Below are positions 56,101 to 64,000 of a stretch of 64,000 nt of DNA, one piece after another. This DNA comes from Gigaspora margarita (taxonomy: Eukaryota > Glomeromycota > Glomeromycetes > Diversisporales > Gigasporaceae), in assembly GCA_009809945.1 (NCBI GenBank), contig WTPW01000201.1:1-64000 (forward strand), read 5' to 3'. Within the stretch, counting starts at the first letter, position 1, and each line of letters starts with the position of its first letter. A program made the translations under genes and the position numbers. Below the pieces are notes generated by a model. It searched no databases and had not been told where the DNA came from. It saw only the letters and a list, made by a program, of their open reading frames with translations.

Positions 56101-58160
56101 TTCACTAACACTTTCCTCTTAGGTTAGTACTTTGTTGAAAAACATGAAATGTTGCTAAAAACAAAGATCTTGGGCTGGACCGGTATATAATGAATGTACT
56201 AGTTTTTTTTCTTTGTTTTTTTCTTGTTACCTTTATTCTTGTCACTAATACATTCTTTTTCATTGCATTTTGTATTTCGCTAGAAAGCGTAAATTGGCAC
56301 CAGAGAACAAAGATCTTGGGCTGGACTAGTACATAATGAACATACTAGTTCTTTTTTTTCTTTGTTTTTTTTTTCTTACTTTCATTCTTGCTAGAAAATG
56401 TGAAATGTTGCTGAGAACAAAGATCTTGAGCTGGACTATTACATAACAAACGTACTAGATATTTTTTCTTTGTTTTTTTTTCTTACTTTCATTCTTGTCA
56501 CTAACATGTTCTTTTTCATTGCATTTTATATTTTGCTAGAAGGCGTAAATTGGCACTAGAGAACAAAGATCTTGATCAAGGCTGGTATAACGAACTTACC
56601 AGTTCTATTTTTTTACTATTTTTTTTTTGTTTATTATTTCACTAACACTTTTCTCATAGGTTAGTACTTTGTTAGAAACTATAAAATGTTGCTAAGAACA
56701 AAGATCTTGGGCTAGACCAGTACATAATGAATGTACTAGTTTTTTTTCTTTGTTTTTTTCTTGTTACTTTTATTCTTGTCACTAACATGTTCTTTTTTAT
56801 TGCATTTTGTATTAGCTAGGAAGTGTAAATTGGCACCAGAGAACAAAGTTCTTGGGCTGGACTAGTATATAATGAACATACTAGTTCTTTTTTGTTCTTA
56901 CTTTACTTAGTACATTCTTTCTTTTGTAGTTTGTATTTTATTGGGAAGCTTAAATTTGTACCAGGAAATGAGTATTTGTAACCGATGGATAGGTTTGTTA
57001 TAAGGGGCATGGGACATGAATTTTATAAATATGTAAAAATGTTTTTAGTGAAAGATTTGTAAATAAAAAAAATTTAATAAATAAAAAGTTTTAATTATAT
57101 TTTTAATTGGTTATAACTTATATGATGATAATATTGATGATGATTAGTTTAAATTGATATGATATTGATTACTATTTAAATCGATAAAATTTGATTACTA
57201 TCTAAATTGATAAAAATCGATCACTACCTAAATCGATAAAAATTGAATACTATCTAAATCAANATAATGAACATACTAGTTCTTTTTTTTTCTTTGTTTT
57301 TTTTTTCTTACTTTATTCTTGCTAGGAAATATGGAACGTTGCTAAGAACAAAGATCTTGAGCTGGACCGGTACATAATAAACATACTAGTTTTTTTTTTC
57401 TTCATTCTTTTTTTTACTTTTATTCTTGTCACTAGCATGTTCTTTTTCATTGCATTTTGTATTTCGCTAGGAAGCATAAATTGGCACTAGAGAACAAAGA
57501 TCCTAATCAAAGCTGGTATAATGAACGTACCAGTTCTATTTTTTCACTACTTTTTTTTGTTTATTATTTCACTAACACTTTTCGCATAGGTTAGTACTTT
57601 GTTGGAAAATGTGAAATGTTGCTAAGAACAAAGATCTTGGGCTAGACTGGTACATAATGAATATACTAGTTTTTTCTTTGTTTTTTTTTCTTGTTACTTT
57701 TATTCTTGTTACTAACACGTTCTTTTTCATTGCATTTTGTATTTTGCTAGAAAGTGTAAATTGGCACCAGAGAATAAAGATCTTGATCAAGGCTGGTATA
57801 ATGAATGTACCAGTTCTACTTTTTTCACTACTTTTTTTGTTTATTATTTCACTAATACTTTTCTCATAGGTTAGTACTTTGTTAGAAAATTTGGAATGTT
57901 GCTAAGAACAAAGATTTTGGGCTGGACCGGTACATAACAAACATACTAGATTTTTTCTTTGTTTTTTTCTTGTTACTAACATGCTCTTTTCATTGCAGTT
58001 TGTACTTTACTAAGAAGCATAAATTGGTACCAGAAAACAAAGATCTTGGGCTGGACTAGTATATAATGAACATACTAGTTCTTTTTTGTTCTTACTTTAC
58101 TTAGTACATTCTTTCTTTTGTAGTTTGTATTTTATTGGGAAGCTTAAATTTGTACCAGGA
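56101..58160. repeat. T-rich tandem array, 12 units of about 110-150 bp
   Basis: Units carry AACAAAGATCTTGGGCTGGA, CATAATGAACATACTAGTT, a polypyrimidine run of TTTTTTCTTTGTTTTTTTCTT, then CATTCTTTTTCATTGCATTT and GAAGCGTAAATTGGCACCAG. The AAAGATCTTG words occur near 56163, 56310, 56420, 56565, 56700, 56845, 57350, 57497, 57630, 57776, 57910 and 58040. Hydrophobic open frames on both strands are a product of the T-runs. Confidence 0.9.
56877..57262. repeat. 386-bp exact duplication, copy 1, ending at a single N
   Basis: Appears identical, with no gap, to 58071-58456 at a constant offset of 1194 bp. It stops at the N at 57263, after which the array starts again mid-unit. That is a hallmark of an assembly join. 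Confidence 0.85.
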
Positions 58161-58456
58161 AATGAGTATTTGTAACCGATGGATAGGTTTGTTATAAGGG
58201 GCATGGGACATGAATTTTATAAATATGTAAAAATGTTTTTAGTGAAAGATTTGTAAATAAAAAAAATTTAATAAATAAAAAGTTTTAATTATATTTTTAA
58301 TTGGTTATAACTTATATGATGATAATATTGATGATGATTAGTTTAAATTGATATGATATTGATTACTATTTAAATCGATAAAATTTGATTACTATCTAAA
58401 TTGATAAAAATCGATCACTACCTAAATCGATAAAAATTGAATACTATCTAAATCAA
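58071..58456. repeat. 386-bp exact duplication, copy 2
   Basis: Partner of 56877-57262. Here the sequence continues into more ATCGAT-type repeats up to about 58600. Confidence 0.85.
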
Positions 58457-59435
58457 TAAAAATTGATCACTATCTAAATCGATAAAAATCGATAGTGGGT
58501 ATTGTAATCGATATATATTTTAGCCATTATATATTGATACTATTGGTTTGCAAATTTTGGTGATGATTAATCGATAGTTAGCAACTTTAATTTGGATATA
58601 TGCTTTAAAATATTAGATATACACTTTTATTAGAACATAAAACTTTTCATTAAATATTTATTTGTTTTTTCAAATCTTGCAACTATATGTACAGTTCTAT
58701 CTATACTATCTATAGGTATACAACTGTATTGTTTAATTAATTTTAGTTTAGGACATCCCCATAATTCACCAACTTTGTTATACCAATGAACAAGAGTGAG
58801 TTCTAACAGATCTTTGTTTTTCAGTTTTAAAATTTGAGTATCAACAGAATTTTATAAATGATATTTTTTATATGCATTAGTATATAATACTCATAAAATT
58901 AGAGAATATTTCCTAACTTCATCACTTATAGACATTATTATTATTACTGTTATTTATTGTTAAAAAGCGTTAGAATATGTGTATAAATCAAATAAAATGA
59001 AACCAATACTTACTAAGCCATACCAATTTAATTCATTTCCTTGATCATTAGGTGCACTTACTGTAATATTAGAAAACATTAGTTTCCTATAAAAATTTAT
59101 GTAGCACAAATTATATTAGTACTTTCTAAAGATACAAAAGAAATATTTCTTTATAATTATCTTCGTCAAGGGACACAGTTGATTCTACTTTGAAAAAATA
59201 ATCAAGGCCAGTTAGTAGGTTTTGAAAGCCTTCGACTTGTAATGGGTCCATATTATTTCTATTTTTCTGAAGGAAATCTTCTAGTTCTTTAGACCTTAAC
59301 ATTAAAGTCCATAAAAGTTTTCCAAACCCTTTCATTAGGTGATATTTTTAGAGACTTCTTTTTCAGTGAGTTTTTTCTGTTTAATCTAATAATAATCAAT
59401 TATTAGCAATACTTAGGGATTATCTACTAAGCAAT

Positions 59436-59465
59436 GTTGGCATTGGACATATGTCCAATGCCAAC
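59436..59465. repeat. 30-bp perfect palindrome
   Basis: GTTGGCATTGGACAT followed directly by its reverse complement, no loop. It lies within the Plavaka pseudogene. Confidence 0.95.
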
Positions 59466-59779
59466 GCTGATTACTATATTTAAAATGTACTGCATTCAAT
59501 ATTTGTTTTATATAGTTTTTCTTGTTTAACATTTGATAAGGTATTTTCACATAGTCCTTATGAAGTGTTTATAAGTTTCAGTGGTCATACTATTTATTGA
59601 CCCATACTTTCTAATTGCAGGTACTATGTGATAGCACCAAGAATGAAGCTTTGGCAATTGTAGCCACTTGGTGAATATTGAAAAAATATTTTAACGAATT
59701 CTTTGGCCCAATTCACAATTAATTTCTATAAATTAATTGTTAATAACTGAACGTTTGTAAAAAGCTATGTATTTGGAAT

Positions 59780-59848
59780 TTTTGCTAACAAAATCACCCT
59801 TCAGGACTATAAATTACATAGCCCCAAAGGGTGATTTTGTTAGCAAAA
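59780..59848. repeat. Hairpin with 22-bp perfect arms
   Basis: TTTTGCTAACAAAATCACCC plus TT (59780-59801) pairs perfectly with 59827-59848. The loop is 25 bp. GC content of the stem base and its perfection against decayed surroundings suggest recent origin. Confidence 0.95.
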
Positions 59849-62011
59849 TCTTATTTGTTTTATACCTGTAATTGATTTAAAGAATTGACAGTAAACAATT
59901 CTTCTCGTGATGCAATATCATCTGAAGAAATTTGTAATATATGCAGTATAACTGTTAATTACTAATTCCTGACTTTCTATAATCTTTATATAGGTTATTA
60001 AGCATGAAAATTATTACTTTTATTAAATTTCTTAATTAATCTGCTGTCATACATATTATTTCAGATATATTTTTCAATATTTTGAGACCCTTATGCCTAG
60101 GAATTAGTGTTAATCATTGCTCAAAGATTTGTATTACTTGTCTTTCACACTGGTCATTTAGAAGTTCTTTAGTATAGTCTAGCATATAATAAAGTAACCA
60201 AGTCTAAGGTATGCGTTTGATCAGAAACGATAGCCTTGTATATATTAAAGTTGCTAAAAACAAAAAGAAAGCATTTACTTATAAATAATACTAATAATAA
60301 AAATAATGCATTTATGCATTTATTAGTTTACTTATGCTAATAAACCCTAATTAACTTTAATTTATACCTTATTTCTCAAAATGCATTTGGTTCAGGATGA
60401 ATTGAATAATAATTTCATTCACTATTCTCTATTACTTTTTTTATATAATTAGGCATTCTTGACGATATATTAGTTAAGTTAATATTTTTAAAGTCATCCC
60501 TTGATACTAAACACGAATAACAAGAACTTCTTGATGCAGATGACTAGTAAACATTAGCCATCTTACTGGCCTCAAGCAAATCCGCCAGTAACATTAAAAT
60601 TTGTGGAACAAATAGTATTAAGTTACTATGAACAACGAAATTAAGCTCCGTACTATCAGCAATAGGCTTGAGTAAAATCCTTAAACATTCATGAAAGACT
60701 TTTCTTTGTAATTTTCGAAACTCTTTAGAATTTTTTATTGTGGATCTTTAGCCTTTAAGATAGATAGGTACCTAATTAAAGCTTTAGATTCTGGCTTGTT
60801 TTGCTAAGAGTTGGAAATGTTATCTAGAGTTTGAAACTAGTTTTATTTGATTAAAACTGATTTTATAATATAAAAAATAAAACTAATTCTAAAAACTAAT
60901 ATTACCTAAAGATAAAAATATAGGGTGTCCAGAAGATTTCCCATATGGTCTAGGGTTATTGCATTGGAATAAAGGATTATTGATAGTAAATGTTGTCCAA
61001 GAAGTAATGACGATTCTTCTCATTCCTACCAGAGGCAATTATATTGCTCTTCAAAGATATGGAACTCTACATTATTTATTATTTCCCTTTTATTTACATA
61101 TTTAAGAACTAATTGCTGATTTATACTATCGGTCATTAATAAAAGCTTTATTGTCTTTATTAATGATCAATAGTAAAATGTATACTTAATGCCTTGAAAC
61201 GTTATAATAGAAATTTTTTGAACATAATGTAAGGGATTGTTGAATTATCCAAAAATTCCTTTTCAAACTTTGTTGTTAGAGGGAGAGGCAAAACATCCAG
61301 GTTTGAATGCTTATTAAAAATTTTATAAAAGCATCACCAACCAAATTAGACAGTTGATGTTTACTGATAATTTTCATAAATTCACAATATGCATTATTGG
61401 GCCAATCAACTTCGTGTGGATATAGAAGATTATGAATTGCATCATCGGGTGAAGCACCTTTGTAGTTTTTTGGATCAATTTCGATAGGTATGAAAGAAAA
61501 CTCAGAATCTGCTGAAAGATGCTATGTTTTTATATTAGAAATATTAGAAATATCAGAATGAGATAATGCTAATACGTCTTCGTTCTAATATACAATTATT
61601 ATATAATGTTTTATAACTTATTTATACAATTATTATATAATATTTATAACTTATAATAGCATTTATAATGCAACTAACTTCATATGTTATAGAATTTTCA
61701 TAGTTATTTTTTGTTTGTATAGAAGAATCTAATCCAGAATCTGACATAACTTCGTCCTTATTTAAGTATAATCATTAATTATCATTTTAAAACTTTATTA
61801 ACAAATTATTACTAATTTACCCTATATATTCATCTATATAAGAATTATAACTAGAACTATAATCTGGAAGATTATAAATGCTAGCATCCACTTGCTCATC
61901 AAGATTAGTTTGATTTGGCTCATTAATATAAGGATAACTTTGAGAAATGTGTTGAGATAATGAACTAGATTTTGAAAAATCACAAGGACAATAAGAACAT
62001 TGCCAACGCAT

Positions 62012-62370
62012 TTTGAAAAAAATAGAGAAACAGAAAAGTAGAGAAAAAATGAAGAGAAATAAAGTAAAGAAGTGAAAGAAATAGGAAAAAGAAAGCAAAT
62101 AAGAGAAAGAGAGGAAAGCAAATAATAATGGTTAAAAGGTGAAAAAAATGAAAGAGAACAAAATTACGAAAACAAAAGAAAGTGAAATAAACAAAAGAAA
62201 TAAAAAAAAGCAAGAGAATGAGAAAAAGAAATAAAAGCGAATTGAGTGAATAAAATGAATAAAGAGGATAGAGAGATCAAAAGGTGAAAGTGAAACCAAA
62301 AATAACGATATTAAGTGAAATCAAGTGAAGAAAAAAGAGATAAAATAAGAAAATAAAAGAGTGCTAGAAC
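62012..62370 (+). other. Polypurine (A/G) tract upstream of the Plavaka start
   Basis: About 360 bp almost entirely A and G on the plus strand (GAAAGAAATAGGAAAAAGAA, AGAGAAAGAGAGGAAAGC). It lies immediately upstream of the transposase ATG on the other strand, so it is its 5' leader or promoter as a polypyrimidine tract. Such DNA can form triplex structures. Long hydrophobic minus-strand frames over it are artefacts. Confidence 0.75.
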
Positions 62371-62698
62371 ACCAGAACCTAGACTGGATTCTGTTCCTCA
62401 GTTTTAAAGAGAAGAGTAAATGACAAATGATAAAAAGTAAAAAAAGAATATGGAATTAAAGCGATTATCAATTATAAAGAATCAAAGAAAGAAAGTCTGT
62501 AAAAATGTATAATATTCAGAGAATTTGCTTTGTATTTGTTTGTATCTATTTATATCAATTTATATTGATTTAAATCAATTTAACTTTATTTTTCAAACAA
62601 ATTTTATATACGAGAAAATATTGTAAACAACTAGCGTCATATTATGTATGACCTAACATATGCAACATTAAATGAGAGCTGCCAAAGAAAAACCTAAA
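62371..62698. other. Spacer, AT-rich
   Basis: Nothing beyond TATATCAATTTATATTGATTTAAATCAATTT repeats near 62545-62585, which are small palindromic words. Confidence 0.4.
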
Positions 62699-62804
62699 CC
62701 ATCAGGCTTTTAATTATCTTTTGTAATGGACATAATCAATTTAATTTATTACTAATAAATTGAATCGATTATGTCCGTTACAAAATATAATTGAAAGCCT
62801 GATA
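62699..62804. mobile_element. Hairpin MITE, ~106 bp
   Basis: ATCAGGCTTTTAATTATCTT at the left and (inverted) ATCAGGCTTTCAATTATATT at the right. Arms of about 50 bp meet almost without a loop at TTATTACTAATAA. A few mismatches are TpG/CpG-type (GTAATGG against CGTTAC). Confidence 0.8.
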
Positions 62805-63179
62805 ACTTGTGTTTTCTCATTAAACTCAGTCACGTAATAAATCTCATTACAAGTATAATAATCAAAACAACAAATAAGTATCTTTCAAATTTTTTTTCTT
62901 TAGTTACATTTTCATCATTCAAATTTTTTTGATCAGTATGTTTTTTATTATTATGTTTTATTATTTTTTATTTTTTTTCCTGCTTACAATAAGATAAGTA
63001 TACAAATAAGATAAGTATCTTTTCTTTTTCTTCTAGTACGTTTTTCATCATTACATTTTAATTTTTTTTCCTGCTTACAAAAGCCTTTACAATTATTTAA
63101 ATACAATGAATTTCTAGCATCTGAAGGTAAAGACATTTTTGAAATACTTTTTTGTAATTTTGGAACAATAAAAAACACA
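62805..63179. other. AT-rich stretch with a weak minus-strand frame
   Basis: A frame at 62984-63178 (minus) ends in a Cys/Lys/Arg-rich segment (FCKQEKKLKC, KRTRRKRKD) but has no recognisable domain. Otherwise T-rich runs such as TTATTATTTTTTATTTTTTTTCC. Confidence 0.3.
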
Positions 63180-63480
63180 AAAAAAACTTACCTTCCACTA
63201 CTTCTGATACACCACATAATAACGAACCACCTCAAACTGTTCGTTCACAATCAGTTTCTAACCCTAAACAACTATTTCTAAATGTTCATTCTCAATCAGT
63301 TTTTTATGAAGCCTCTGATGCCAACAAAACCTCATAATTTTCATTTTCAACCATCTCAATTAGTTTTTAATACACCATATAATTCTGATTATCCTCAACA
63401 AACATCTAACCCTCAAAAACAACCTTATCTTTTAAACTGTATTCCAGGCAAATTTGCCTGAAATTTTTAAACATATTTAC
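63180..63480 (+). other. Possible decayed Ser/Gln/Pro-rich coding segment
   Basis: Plus-strand frames read NLPSTTSDTPHNNEPPQTVR, SQSVSNPKQLFLNVHSQSVF and, after a frame break, QPSQLVFNTPYNSDYPQQTS. The composition suggests a disordered coding region, possibly an exon. Too short and broken to name. It ends beside the palindrome CAGGCAAATTTGCCTG at 63445-63460. Confidence 0.3.
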
Positions 63481-63529
63481 AATTTTTTAAATAAAATAAA
63501 AGTTTATTAATTAATAATCTGCCTGTCAA

Positions 63530-64000
63530 CTGGAGAGTGACTAAATGTGGCATGATTCAATCTAAATTTTTTCTTAAGTTAATGATATATATCCACTAAT
63601 TGAAAGTTGTAGAGCTCGTCGAGACACATCTAATGGTGATTAGATTATCCAAATCGGCCCAGTGGATGGTGAGATATCATCAAAAAATGATTGGCTGACT
63701 ATATAAAATCCCTTGACGGAGATTATATATGAAAATCACTATAGGCGAAATGTGGCATGCTTTTATCTAAAAGTTTTTTTCTTACTAAGTTAATGATACA
63801 TGTCCACTAATTGAAAGTTGTAGAGCTTATTGAGATGCATCTTAAGATGGTTAGATTATCCAAATCGGCCTAGTGGATGGCGAGATATCATCGAAAAACG
63901 ATTGGCCGACTATATAAAATCCTATGTAAACATTGTTTACATAGATATTTATATAGTCAGCCAATGGTTCTTTGATGATATTTCGCCATCCATTGGGCCG
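63530..64000. mobile_element. Tandem-repeat foldback leaving the window
   Basis: Two direct copies of a ~218-bp unit share AAATGTGGCATG, CACTAATTGAAAGTTGTAGA, AAATCGGCC(C/T)AGTGGATGG and GAGATATCATC. They are followed by a perfect hairpin TATGTAAACATTGTTTACAT (63923-63943) and then the start of the inverted copy (TATAGTCAGCCAATGGTTCT to the window edge). The centre of symmetry is at about 63933. The right half lies beyond the window. Confidence 0.85.

Larger units (their letters stand above)
58630..62011 (-). pseudogene. Plavaka-type transposase (CACTA-related, C2H2 N-terminus), decayed
   Basis: Starts at ATG 62011 with a C2H2-like finger, MRWQCSYCPCDFSKSSSLSQ followed by H. Then acidic linker; EVDWPNNAYCEFMKIISKHQ, LSNLVGDAFIKF (61330-61440); a linker with SIILYSNAITLDHMG (about 60960-61010). 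Core with FRKLQRKVFHECLRILLKPI (60660-60720), SCYSCLVSRDDFKNINLTNI (60490-60545) and LPKLHSWCYHIVPAIRKYGS (59590-59650), then INSMTTETYKHF. C-terminal part MKGFGKLLWTLMLRSKELED (59335), MFSNITVSAPNDQGNELNWY (about 59010-59080), LVHWYNKVGELWGCPKLKLI and TVHIVARFEKTNKYLMKSFM, stop at 58630-58632. Several stops and frame breaks and likely introns. Family assignment rests on segment order and my memory of fungal Plavaka proteins. Hairpins at 59436 and 59780 are inserted in it. Confidence 0.8.

Noticed and set aside
57572-57869. Small hydrophobic membrane proteins on either strand
   Set aside because: Frames are created by T-runs of the tandem array and occur in several registers.
56101-58160. CRISPR-like array
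   Set aside because: Repeats are diverged, long and contiguous with no constant short repeat and variable spacers, in a eukaryotic context.
61834-62213. Phe/Leu-rich membrane proteins upstream of the zinc finger
   Set aside because: They are translations of the polypyrimidine strand; the real start is the ATG at 62011.

Overview
This window is a very AT-rich eukaryotic (fungal) repeat landscape. I see no intact host gene, no rRNA and no genuine tRNA gene. The repeat types are Ty3/gypsy, an APE-type LINE, CACTA-type Tnp2, a Plavaka-type transposase with an N-terminal C2H2 finger, a MULE with a FAR1-like domain, and a family-B DNA polymerase of Polinton/virus type. Short GT-AG introns, low GC and heavy repeat load fit an arbuscular mycorrhizal fungus (Glomeromycotina, Rhizophagus/Gigaspora-like). 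That placement is an inference, not a match. N runs at 19560-19972 and 45261-46046, and scattered single Ns, are assembly gaps.

Layout, left to right. 1-420: minus-strand retroelement ORF leaving the window. 566-3281: decayed CACTA Tnp2 transposase (minus), cut at its C-terminus by a hairpin; a multi-exon gene runs divergently from it (3415-5720, plus) and carries a GC-rich tRNA-derived SINE inside an ATT microsatellite. 6150-10735: 5'-truncated Ty3/gypsy pol (plus) plus a further ORF. 11870-12040: 18-bp minisatellite. 12805-19559: LINE (plus) with a hAT-like MITE in its RNase H region and a poly-A tail running into a gap. 20820-25800: a degenerate ~90-bp satellite array holding a MULE-type foldback, a 275-bp tandem duplication and a Tc1/mariner-like element that itself holds a 677-bp retroposon. 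26180-27421: two MITEs and small tandem repeats. 27440-30754: MULE transposase (minus) interrupted by a 760-bp near-perfect palindrome. 31008-32715: MITEs. 32795-38960: family-B DNA polymerase pseudogene (plus) interrupted twice by foldbacks. 39172-40348: nested inverted-repeat element.

40640-49694: a small ORF split by a complete Ty3/gypsy element (41027-49617, minus) with 478/482-bp LTRs and a 5-bp target duplication; that gypsy element carries two foldbacks with 9- and 10-bp target duplications. 49757-51720: gag/retropepsin fragment (minus) with two MITEs. 52300-53690: two minisatellites. 54787-55450: a decayed ORF and a small Cys-rich ORF, divergent. 55440-58600: ATCGAT-rich and T-rich tandem repeats with an exact 386-bp duplication at an assembly join. 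58630-62011: Plavaka-type transposase (minus) behind a polypurine tract. 62699-64000: hairpin repeats, the last leaving the window.

No genes work together as a host pathway here. The value of the window is its nested stratigraphy: at least ten insertions can be bounded to the base by target-site duplications. The comparison of the two LTRs, and stops at expected Trp/Gln codons, point to decay by cytosine deamination, most visibly at CpG. The most unusual items are the foldback family with modular arms, a duplicated domain in the LINE N-terminal ORF, an A-box-bearing module shared by the LINE tail and an unrelated retroposon, the accessory gene opposite the CACTA transposase, and recurring short perfect palindromes.
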